Below are positions 1 to 6,015 of a stretch of 8,172 bases of DNA, one piece after another. This DNA is from Lentisphaerota bacterium (GTDB lineage: Bacteria; Verrucomicrobiota; Kiritimatiellia; RFP12; UBA3636). The translations under genes and the position numbers were made by a program. The first letter of the stretch is position 1. Every line of letters starts with the position of its first letter. The stretch lies in assembly GCA_012514445.1 (NCBI GenBank), contig JAAZAI010000465.1:1-8172 (forward strand), in the 5' to 3' direction. The notes below the pieces were generated by a model that worked only from the letters and a program-made list of their open reading frames with translations, made no database searches and had not been told where the DNA came from.

Positions 1-1231
1 CGACCGGAAAGAGATGCGGGATCGAGACCGACTCCCACCAGGCGTTCGCCGCGAGCCCGCCGTTGTTGTGCTGCGCGCAGACGGCGATCTCCAGCGGAGC
101 CGTCGCCAGATCGGTGCCGTGCTCGCGATACAGCGCCGCGGCGCCGGGATTCATCGCCACAAGGCGCGCGTGCGGCGTTTCCTGCAGGGCGCCGGATTTT
201 TCGAGATACTCGCGCGCCTCGTCGGCGAGCGCGGCGAAGGCGAAGCCGGCGGGATTGGCGCGGAAGTCGAGGAAGACGCGACGGCCGCGATCCACCGTCT
301 CGCGGTGGACGAGCAGATCGAGCAGCGACGACCCGCCCGCGGCCTTGCGCGCGTCGAAGGGCCACTGATATCCCTTCAGGAAGATCAGCGAATGCAGCCG
401 CCCCGCGTCGGAAATGGCGTCCGCGAGGAATTCCCGCGGATCGGAGACGCCGTCCGCGGCCGTGCTGACGAAACGCGGGACGCACTGCATGTACGTGCCC
501 GAGACGTTCCACCGGAAGTTCACCGAGGCCATGCCGAACTGCGACTCCGGCAGGTTGCAGGCTGCCGCGCCCGCGCGCAGTGCCAGGCCGATGCCGCCGG
601 TATGCACGGGCGGATAGACGCTGGCCGCGTAGAGGCCGCCGGGGCCGCCCGTCGCGAAGACGACGTTTTCCGCGATGCGAGCCTCGAATTCACCGGCTTC
701 CGTGACGAAGACCGCGCCGGCGGCGCGAAGACCGCCGCCCTCCCCGACCGCGAGCAGTTCGACGGCGTTGAGGCGCTCCTCGACCGGGATGCCAAGCGCC
801 TGGACCTTGCGGATGAGCGCGCGGCACATCTCGCGCGAGGTATAGGGCCCGATCGACGTGGCCCGCCGGGCGGGATCGTGGTCGGTCTTGTACCCGGCGT
901 ACTGGCCGAAGGCGTCGCAGGGAAACGGCACGCCGAGTTCGACGAGGTGGAAGAACGCGCGCGCCGAGAGCGCGGCCTCGGCGAGCGCAATGTCGCCATG
1001 CATGCCGCCGCCGGCGAAGAGCGTCTCGGCGAGCGCCAGGGGCGAATCGGCTTCGTCGCCCGCAAGCCCGAGCTTGTAGTACGTCTGCTTGTCGGAGCCC
1101 GTGTTGATGGAGGTGCCCATCTGAAGCCCCTCGGTGGCGATGCGGACGTCCTCGACGCCCAGGTTGCGCAATTGGACGGCGGCGTTGAGACCCGCCGCTC
1201 CGGAACCGATGACAAGCACCTGCACTGACAT
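1..1231 (-). CDS. FAD-binding oxidoreductase, fumarate reductase/L-aspartate oxidase superfamily (C-terminus cut by window edge)
   Basis: The minus strand is open from an ATG at 1231 to the window edge, giving 410 residues with no stop. Residues 4-14 (QVLVIGSGAAG) form the N-terminal Rossmann strand with the GxGxxG dinucleotide-binding motif. Residues 40-51 (TSINTGSDKQTY) and the later ATGGPGGLY (193-201) fit the FAD-binding fold of the fumarate reductase/succinate dehydrogenase flavoprotein and L-aspartate oxidase superfamily. HNNGG at 388-392 lies where those enzymes carry the HYxMGG-type segment near the flavin. No signal peptide is visible, so a cytoplasmic flavoprotein is likely. The substrate is unknown. 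It is not a canonical SdhA/FrdA or NadB, because the usual QFHPT-type segment is replaced by ESQFGMASVNF (229-239). The start is supported by a strong Shine-Dalgarno sequence five bases upstream. The C-terminal part lies outside the window. Family confidence is high; function is open. Confidence 0.85.
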   Translation of the reverse strand, partial: MSVQVLVIGSGAAGLNAAVQLRNLGVEDVRIATEGLQMGTSINTGSDKQTYYKLGLAGDEADSPLALAETLFAGGGMHGDIALAEAALSARAFFHLVELGVPFPCDAFGQYAGYKTDHDPARRATSIGPYTSREMCRALIRKVQALGIPVEERLNAVELLAVGEGGGLRAAGAVFVTEAGEFEARIAENVVFATGGPGGLYAASVYPPVHTGGIGLALRAGAAACNLPESQFGMASVNFRWNVSGTYMQCVPRFVSTAADGVSDPREFLADAISDAGRLHSLIFLKGYQWPFDARKAAGGSSLLDLLVHRETVDRGRRVFLDFRANPAGFAFAALADEAREYLEKSGALQETPHARLVAMNPGAAALYREHGTDLATAPLEIAVCAQHNNGGLAANAWWESVSIPHLFPV

Positions 1232-1236
1232 GAACG

Positions 1237-1247
1237 CTCTCCTTTCC
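1237..1247 (-). promoter_or_regulatory. Shine-Dalgarno site of the FAD oxidoreductase
   Basis: On the minus strand this reads GGAAAGGAGAG and ends five bases before the ATG at 1231. It is a near-ideal ribosome-binding site and fixes the start codon of the flavoprotein gene. Confidence 0.75.
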
Positions 1248-1252
1248 GATGC

Positions 1253-1281
1253 ATGATACATGAAATCGCCACGAATGACCA
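1253..1281 (-). promoter_or_regulatory. Weak sigma70-type promoter candidate for the FAD oxidoreductase
   Basis: On the minus strand, TGGTCA (1281-1276) and TATCAT (1258-1253) are separated by 17 bases. They match the -35 and -10 consensus at 4/6 and 5/6 positions. The predicted transcription start (~1246) would put the Shine-Dalgarno sequence almost at the 5' end of the mRNA, which is unusual, so this is only a candidate. Confidence 0.3.
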
Positions 1282-1299
1282 TCGCCGAACGACATGCAG

Positions 1300-1454
1300 C
1301 AGCAATTCGCAATATGCCGGGAACCAAGGGAACGGCGCGCTCGGAGATCGCGCCCAGAAATCACCGCCAAACGGGGAGTCTACGAGGTAGGGCGGGCTCT
1401 CCGAGCACGCCGCAGCGAAGCAGGGTCGGCCATATTGCGAATTGCGAATTGCTG
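1300..1454. repeat. ~155-base imperfect inverted repeat in the divergent intergenic region
   Basis: Two outer arms are complementary: CAGCAATTCGCAATATG (1300-1316) pairs with 1431-1454, except that the right arm carries its heptamer GCGAATT twice (1437-1443, 1444-1450). An inner pair, CGGCGCGCTCGGAGA (1333-1347) with TCTCCGAGCACGCCG (1398-1412), matches at 14 of 15 positions and extends weakly to about 1355/1390. About 35 bases form the loop, and the segments between inner and outer arms pair poorly. It lies between two divergent genes, so it is not at a position where a terminator is expected. It resembles a palindromic intergenic repeat or MITE-like element. There is no open frame of interest inside it. 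The pairing was read by eye; dispersal in the genome is inference. Confidence 0.65.
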
Positions 1455-1474
1455 TATTCGGTCAGGCTTCATCA

Positions 1475-1503
1475 TTGATGCCGCAGGACCGTTCTGGTAG
1501 AAT
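1475..1503 (+). promoter_or_regulatory. Sigma70-type promoter of the LolA-like gene
   Basis: TTGATG (1475-1480), a 17-base spacer and TAGAAT (1498-1503) form a good housekeeping promoter, with an extended -10 TGG directly before the -10. Transcription should begin near 1510 and leave a leader of about 50 bases before the ATG at 1562. The -10 and the following bases (TAGAATCGCGCC) are identical to those of the holB promoter candidate at 7018-7047. Confidence 0.65.
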
Positions 1504-1552
1504 CGCGCCAGATTTCATCCTCACGGAGCGGCACCGTCCGCAACGCATTTCT

Positions 1553-1556
1553 GGAG
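1553..1556 (+). promoter_or_regulatory. Ribosome-binding site of the LolA-like gene
   Basis: GGAG five bases before the ATG at 1562 selects this start over the upstream in-frame ATG at 1442. That ATG would place the promoter inside the coding region and bury the signal peptide. Confidence 0.65.
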
Positions 1557-1561
1557 AAAAC

Positions 1562-2434
1562 ATGAACTTCAAATCGCTACTCGCCGCGCTGCCCCTCGCC
1601 GCCGCGGCAATCGCCGTCGCGCAAGACGGCGTGATCCCCGCCCAGCCGCTGGAGGACGTCGCCTGGGTGGTCGAACCGCCCGCCCGGACACCGGCCGCGG
1701 CCGAATCGCTCTTCGACAAGCCCGCCGAGCCCATGGCCGAAGCGCCCGCGTCCGGTCGGGCGCTCCTGGACGCCTGCGCCGCGCGCATGCCGCTGGAGCC
1801 GCTCTTCATGAACGGCACGCTCACGATGCGCAAGGCCTATGGCGTCCAGATCAAGAAATACGGATTCGCCGTCACGATCCAGTGGGGCGCCAACCCTCCT
1901 GCCGCGAAGTACGACGTATACAACCTCGGCGGAGGGCTCGTCGAGGCCATCGAGGTGGAGCGCCAGCCCACCTCCGGACTGGTCGTCCGCCGCTTCACAG
2001 GCGCCGAACGCGCGAAGGCCGAGGCGCCCGCGCTCAACGAGCGCGTGCTCGGCACCGACATCACGTGGCTCGACGTGACGCTCGACTACCTCTGGTGGCG
2101 CAACCCCGTCCTCGCGGGCACGGACAAGGTGAAGGGCCGCCTCTGCGACATCCTCGAAGTCGAGCCCCCCGCCCCGCTGCCGGGCTGCGCCAAGGCGCGC
2201 CTCTGGATCGACCGCGAGCAGCAGGTGCTCATGCAGGCTTCGCAGATCGACGAGAAGGGCCGGGAGGTCCGCAAGATGTGGGTTCGCGCCGTCCAGAAGA
2301 TCGACCACCGCTGGGTGCTCAAAGACCTCGAGGTCGAGACGCTCGGCTCCGGGCACCGCACGCGCCTGCATATCGACGAGGTCAAGGTGGCCTGCGTCCC
2401 CGCCGACATTTCGCAAGAAGGCCAAGAACCCTGA
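1562..2434 (+). CDS. Secreted LolA-like protein (outer-membrane lipoprotein-sorting domain type)
   Basis: The protein has 290 residues. Residues 1-20 are a Sec signal peptide: a Lys at position 4, an Ala/Leu-rich core and AVA before a likely cleavage at 20/21. There is no lipobox cysteine, so a soluble periplasmic protein is expected. Residues 21-65 are a Pro/Ala-rich linker. From about residue 70 the pattern fits the LolA-like/outer-membrane lipoprotein-sorting family. Typical segments are GTDITWLDVTLDYLWW (164-179), KVKGRLCDILEVEPP (189-203), ARLWIDREQQVLMQ (212-225), KMWVRAVQKIDHRWVLKDLEV (in 238-258) and HRTRLHIDEVK (265-275), a run of beta strands forming an open half-barrel. Such proteins bind lipid or lipoprotein; the exact ligand is not readable from sequence. 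It has its own promoter and a good ribosome-binding site. fhs follows 91 bases downstream on the same strand, with no functional link evident. The family call rests on pattern memory. Confidence 0.75.
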   Translation: MNFKSLLAALPLAAAAIAVAQDGVIPAQPLEDVAWVVEPPARTPAAAESLFDKPAEPMAEAPASGRALLDACAARMPLEPLFMNGTLTMRKAYGVQIKKYGFAVTIQWGANPPAAKYDVYNLGGGLVEAIEVERQPTSGLVVRRFTGAERAKAEAPALNERVLGTDITWLDVTLDYLWWRNPVLAGTDKVKGRLCDILEVEPPAPLPGCAKARLWIDREQQVLMQASQIDEKGREVRKMWVRAVQKIDHRWVLKDLEVETLGSGHRTRLHIDEVKVACVPADISQEGQEP

Positions 2435-2452
2435 ACCCAGAGTTTGCTGGAA

Positions 2453-2488
2453 TCGACAAAGCTCGCGACAAAGTTTGCGACAAAGTTT
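2453..2488 (+). repeat. 12-base tandem repeat upstream of fhs
   Basis: GCGACAAAGTTT occurs twice head to tail (2465-2476 and 2477-2488). A degenerate in-phase copy precedes them (2453-2464, 9 of 12 bases matching). The repeats lie between the LolA-like gene and fhs. The role is unknown. Confidence 0.75.
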
Positions 2489-2500
2489 CCAAGGCCCAAA

Positions 2501-2521
2501 TTTCAAGTTTCAAATTTCAAA
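2501..2521 (+). repeat. TTTCAA(A/G) heptamer tandem repeat just before fhs
   Basis: Three perfect-length heptamers (TTTCAAG, TTTCAAA, TTTCAAA) end four bases before the fhs ATG, in the place where a Shine-Dalgarno sequence would be expected. The block is strikingly AT-rich against the GC-rich surroundings. AAATTC also occurs on both sides of the TATG that contains the start codon (2519-2524 and 2529-2534). Confidence 0.8.
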
Positions 2522-2525
2522 TTCT

Positions 2526-4295
2526 ATGAAATTCGACCCGACCCAGATGCCCGACTGGCAGATCGCCGACGCCGCAGAAGCGGATCTCGCGCCCGTGTCC
2601 GAACTCGCCGCGCGCCTCGGCATCCTCCCCGACGAACTCGCCCAGTACGGGCGGCACTTCGGCAAAGTCGACGCCGGCGCGCTGCTCGCCCGCCTCGAAA
2701 AGCCGTCCGCGCCGCGGGCGAAGTACGTCAACGTCACGGCCATCACGCCGACGCCGCTCGGCGAAGGCAAGACCACGACGACGATGGGTCTCCTGGAAGG
2801 CCTCGGCAAGCTCGGGCTCAACCCGGTCGGCACCATCCGCCAGCCGAGCGGCGGCCCCACGTTCAACATCAAGGGCTCCGCGGCCGGTGGCGGCCTCGCC
2901 CAGTGCCTCCCCCTTGCGCCGCTTTCGCTCGGCCTCACCGGCGACATCGACGCCGTGACCAACGCCAACAACCTCTGCATGACGGCGCTCACCGCGCGCA
3001 TGCAGCACGAGCGCAACTACGACGACGCGCGCCTCGCCAAGAGCGGCCTCCGCCGGCTCGACATCGACCCCGCGAAGATCAACATGCGCTGGGCCATGGA
3101 CTTCTGCGCCCAGTCGCTTCGCCACATCGTCATCGGCCGCGGCGGCGAGCGCGACGGCTACGAGATGGACTCGGCGTTCTACATCAGCGTCGCGAGCGAG
3201 GTCATGGCCATTCTCGCCGTCTCCCGCGACCTCGCCGACCTGCGCCGGCGCATGGCCCGCATCGTCGTCGCCTGGTCGCGCTCCGGCGCGCCCGTCACCG
3301 CGCACGACCTCGAGGTCGACGGCGCGATGACCGCGTGGATGGTGCGCGCCCTCAACCCCACGCTGATGCAGACGCTCGAAGGCCAGCCCGTCTTCGTCCA
3401 CGCCGGCCCCTTCGCGAACATCGCCGTCGGCCAGAGCTCCGTCATCGCGGACCGCGTCGGCGGGCTCCTCGGCGACTACCTCGTCACCGAAAGCGGCTTC
3501 GGGGCGGACATCGGATTCGAGAAGTTCTGGAACATCAAGTGCCGCGTCTCCGGAATGAAGCCCGACGCCGCAGTCGTCGTCGCCACCGTCCGCGCGCTCA
3601 AATCCCACGGCGGCGGCCCCGCGGTGAAGCCGGGCGCGAAGCTCGACGAGGCGTACACGCGCGAGAACGTGGGCCTCGTCGAAGCCGGCTGCGAGAACCT
3701 GCGCGCGCACATCGAAACGGTGCGCAAGGCGGGCGTCACGCCCGTCGTCTGCCTCAACGCGTTCCACACGGACACGAAGGCCGAGCAGCGCGCCGTGCGC
3801 CGGCTCGCCGAGGAGACGGGCGCGCTCTTCGCCGTCTCCAACCACTGGCTCCAGGGCGGCGAAGGCGCCCGCGAACTGGCCGAGGCCGTCGTGGCCGCCG
3901 CCGCGCAGCCGAACGACTTCCACCCCCTCTATTCGCTCGACGAGCCGGTCGAATCGCGCATCGACAAGATCGCGCGCGACGTGTACGGCGCGGACGGCGT
4001 GAGCTATTCCGAAGCCGCTCGCGCGAAACTCGACCGGATCGTCGCCGATCCCGAATCGGCCGCGCTGCCCATCTGCATGGCGAAGACCCAGTATTCGCTC
4101 TCGCACGACCCGACGCTGAAAGGCCGGCCGAAGGGGTGGACGCTTCCGGTGCGCGACATGCTCGTCTATCAGGGCGCCGGCTTCATCGTCCCCGTCACCG
4201 GGGACATCACGCTCATGCCCGGCACGGCCTCCGACCCGGCCTATCGGCGCATCGACGTCGACACCGCCACGGGCAAGGTCCGCGGCCTCTACTGA
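2526..4295 (+). CDS. fhs: Formate--tetrahydrofolate ligase (formyl-THF synthetase)
   Basis: This enzyme makes 10-formyltetrahydrofolate from formate, ATP and tetrahydrofolate in the cytoplasm. It supplies C1 units for purine and formyl-methionine synthesis, or acts in acetogenic-type C1 fixation. The 589 residues match the ~590-residue bacterial subfamily rather than the ~557-residue clostridial type. Visible motifs are the P-loop PTPLGEGKTTTT (75-86), IKGSAAGGG (115-123, first family signature), AGPFANIA (293-300), VATVRALKSHGG (352-363, second signature), NAFHTDT (411-417) and MAKTQYS (518-524). It is monofunctional, with no dehydrogenase/cyclohydrolase domain attached. The start at 2526 gives the family-like N-terminus (MPDWQIADAA...). 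The frame is open farther upstream, but residues there would come from the tandem repeats. No Shine-Dalgarno sequence is visible; the start sits against the heptamer repeat. trmB follows after 32 bases. No Wood-Ljungdahl partner genes are in view, so acetogenesis should not be assumed. Confidence 0.96.
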   Translation: MKFDPTQMPDWQIADAAEADLAPVSELAARLGILPDELAQYGRHFGKVDAGALLARLEKPSAPRAKYVNVTAITPTPLGEGKTTTTMGLLEGLGKLGLNPVGTIRQPSGGPTFNIKGSAAGGGLAQCLPLAPLSLGLTGDIDAVTNANNLCMTALTARMQHERNYDDARLAKSGLRRLDIDPAKINMRWAMDFCAQSLRHIVIGRGGERDGYEMDSAFYISVASEVMAILAVSRDLADLRRRMARIVVAWSRSGAPVTAHDLEVDGAMTAWMVRALNPTLMQTLEGQPVFVHAGPFANIAVGQSSVIADRVGGLLGDYLVTESGFGADIGFEKFWNIKCRVSGMKPDAAVVVATVRALKSHGGGPAVKPGAKLDEAYTRENVGLVEAGCENLRAHIETVRKAGVTPVVCLNAFHTDTKAEQRAVRRLAEETGALFAVSNHWLQGGEGARELAEAVVAAAAQPNDFHPLYSLDEPVESRIDKIARDVYGADGVSYSEAARAKLDRIVADPESAALPICMAKTQYSLSHDPTLKGRPKGWTLPVRDMLVYQGAGFIVPVTGDITLMPGTASDPAYRRIDVDTATGKVRGLY

Positions 4296-4327
4296 AACCC
4301 GCCGCACCGGAGACTCCGCACGACACC

Positions 4328-5047
4328 ATGGCCCGCGACCGCAACGCCAAGCGCATTCTCGCCTCCCAGTTCAATCCAAGGCTCCCGCCCACGTGCGAGC
4401 TGACGGAGGGGTTCTGCCGCATCTTCATCGCCGACATCGACATGCTCCGGCTTCTCGGCAAGCATGACGCCGAACGGCCGCGATGCCCGAAATCCCCTGC
4501 CTGCGCGCTCGTCCGGATGCTCGCGACCTGCGGCAAGCCGCTGGAACTCGAGATCGGCTGCGGCATGGGCAAGTTCATCGCCGCGCGCGCCAAAAACCAC
4601 CCCGAGCATCATTTCCTCGGCGTCGAATACGAGGAGGTGCGCACCGCGCACACCGACGTGGCGATCCGCACGGCGGGCGTCGCCAACGCCAACGTCGTCT
4701 GCGGCCAGGCGATGCGGCTGCTGGAGTTCTGCCTCCCCGACGCCTCGCTCGCCGCGGTCCATCTGTATTTCCCCGATCCCTGGCCGAAGAAACGCCACCT
4801 CAAGAACCGCATCTTCAACGCCGCCTTCGCCGACCAAGTCCACCGGGCCTTGCGCCCCGGCGGCACGCTCAACGCCGCCACCGACCATGACGACTACTTC
4901 GCGCAGATGCGCGAGGTCATGGCCGCCGACACCCGCTTCGAGTCCATCGAGCCCCTGCGACGCGCCGAGGACGAAATCACGGAATTCGAAATGAAGTTCC
5001 GATCCAAGAACCAACCCGTGAACGCCGCCTCCTGGAAAAAACGATGA
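4328..5047 (+). CDS. trmB: tRNA (guanine-N7-)-methyltransferase
   Basis: This SAM-dependent enzyme forms m7G at position 46 of the tRNA variable loop. The 239 residues fit the usual TrmB length. LELEIGCGMGKFI (72-84) is the SAM-binding motif I, and GVEYEEV (98-104) carries the acidic residue that follows the second strand. FPDPWPKKRHLKNR (148-161) is the diagnostic TrmB catalytic and tRNA-binding motif. ITEFEMKF (217-224) near the C-terminus corresponds to the conserved TxxE segment. The start ATG at 4328 is the only Met upstream of the conserved region after fhs ends. A GGAG at 4309-4312 is 15 bases away, so initiation signals are weak and reinitiation after fhs is possible. The stop codon overlaps the start of era (ATGA), which indicates translational coupling. 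The Cys-containing stretch PRCPKSPAC (51-59) is not something I associate with typical TrmB. Confidence 0.95.
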   Translation: MARDRNAKRILASQFNPRLPPTCELTEGFCRIFIADIDMLRLLGKHDAERPRCPKSPACALVRMLATCGKPLELEIGCGMGKFIAARAKNHPEHHFLGVEYEEVRTAHTDVAIRTAGVANANVVCGQAMRLLEFCLPDASLAAVHLYFPDPWPKKRHLKNRIFNAAFADQVHRALRPGGTLNAATDHDDYFAQMREVMAADTRFESIEPLRRAEDEITEFEMKFRSKNQPVNAASWKKR

Positions 5048-6012
5048 CACCCGAAGACGCCAACCCCCTTCCCGCCGCGGACGACGCAGCCCCCGCCTTC
5101 ATGAAGATGCTGCCGCACTGCGGCATCGTCGCCGTCGTCGGCCGGACCAACTCCGGAAAGTCCACGCTCGTCAACCGCATCGTCGGCGAGAAGATCAGCA
5201 TCGTCAGCCCCGTCGTCCAGACCACGCGCAACGTCGTGCGCGGCGTGCTCACCGACGACGCGCGCGGGCAGCTCGTGCTCGTCGACACGCCGGGGCTGCA
5301 CAAGAGCCGCAGCGTGCTCTGCACGCTCATGAACAAGCACGCCCGCGCCGCCGCCGAGGGCGTCGACGCCGTGCTGCTCGTGGTGGACGGCGCCAAGGAA
5401 CCCCAGCTCGAGGACGACGGCTGGATGCGGCGGCTCGCCCATTCGCAGACGCCCTGCTTCATCCTGCTCAACAAGTCGGACGCCGGGAGCAAGCTGGCCC
5501 GCTACCAGGCGCTCTGGGCCGAGATCCTGAAGGAGAAGCCGGTCGAGAGCCCGCCCGAGCCCGTCTGGTTCCAGGCCTCCGCCAAGACCGGAGAGGGCGT
5601 CGACGCGCTCGTCGAGGCGCTCTTCGCGCACCTGCCGCCGGGCCCGATGCTCTTCGACGCGGAGACGCTGACCGACTACCCGCGCAAGCTCGCCGTGGCG
5701 GACATCATCCGCGAGAAGTTCTTCCTCACGCTGCGCGACGAGCTCCCCCACTCCATCGGCGTCAAGGTGGATGAGATCGTCCGCGGCGACAACGGGATCA
5801 CGAAGGTGCAGGCCACGGTCTTCGTCAAACGCGCGAACCACAAGGGCATCGTGCTGGGGCCCAAAGGCCGCACGTTGCGCTCGATCGTTCGGATGGCGGA
5901 GCAGGATCTGGAAACGTTCTTCGAAGGGCCCGCGGAGGCGGAGCTCTGGGTCAAGGTCGAGCCGGACTGGGACGAGAACTTCTTCCTGCTGCGCCAGATC
6001 GGCTACGTCTAG
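5044..6012 (+). CDS. era: GTPase Era, 30S ribosome/16S rRNA maturation factor
   Basis: Era binds GTP and the 3' end of 16S rRNA and assists 30S subunit assembly. In the 322 residues the GTPase domain shows G1 GRTNSGKST (33-41; canonical GRPNVGKST), the G2 region QTTRN (59-63), G3 DTPG (81-84), G4 NKSD (143-146) and G5 SAKT (179-182). The C-terminal KH domain has IVLGPKGRTLRSI (269-281) with its GxxG loop (GPKG, 272-275). It ends in LWVKVEPDW...LRQIGYV, as Era proteins do. The first ~24 residues are an acidic/Ala/Pro-rich extension before the GTPase core. A start at Met20 (5101) would be nearer family length, but the ATGA overlap with trmB favours 5044. No strong Shine-Dalgarno sequence precedes it, which fits translational coupling. 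holB converges from the other strand, three bases away. Confidence 0.96.
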   Translation: MTPEDANPLPAADDAAPAFMKMLPHCGIVAVVGRTNSGKSTLVNRIVGEKISIVSPVVQTTRNVVRGVLTDDARGQLVLVDTPGLHKSRSVLCTLMNKHARAAAEGVDAVLLVVDGAKEPQLEDDGWMRRLAHSQTPCFILLNKSDAGSKLARYQALWAEILKEKPVESPPEPVWFQASAKTGEGVDALVEALFAHLPPGPMLFDAETLTDYPRKLAVADIIREKFFLTLRDELPHSIGVKVDEIVRGDNGITKVQATVFVKRANHKGIVLGPKGRTLRSIVRMAEQDLETFFEGPAEAELWVKVEPDWDENFFLLRQIGYV

Positions 6013-6015
6013 TCG

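Noticed and set aside
14..1228. 404-codon plus-strand open frame
   Set aside because: It is the antisense shadow of the flavoprotein gene. Its translation is Arg/Ala/Gly-rich without motifs, whereas the minus strand gives a clear FAD-binding protein with a ribosome-binding site.
1442..1561. Upstream in-frame ATG for the LolA-like gene
   Set aside because: It would add 40 residues before the signal peptide and overlap the promoter; the start at 1562 has a ribosome-binding site and an exposed signal sequence.
2453..2521. Tandem repeats as a CRISPR array or riboswitch
   Set aside because: Repeat units are 7 and 12 bases with no spacers, and no tetrahydrofolate-riboswitch-like helices are visible in the short gap.
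2517..4307. 596-codon minus-strand open frame opposite fhs
   Set aside because: High-GC antisense frame; the product is Arg/Asp/Val/Ala-rich and without domains, while fhs on the plus strand carries all family signatures.
2444..4327. Long in-frame extension upstream of trmB through the fhs region
   Set aside because: This 5' part is an Arg/Pro-rich out-of-frame reading of fhs. Only the part from 4328 encodes TrmB.
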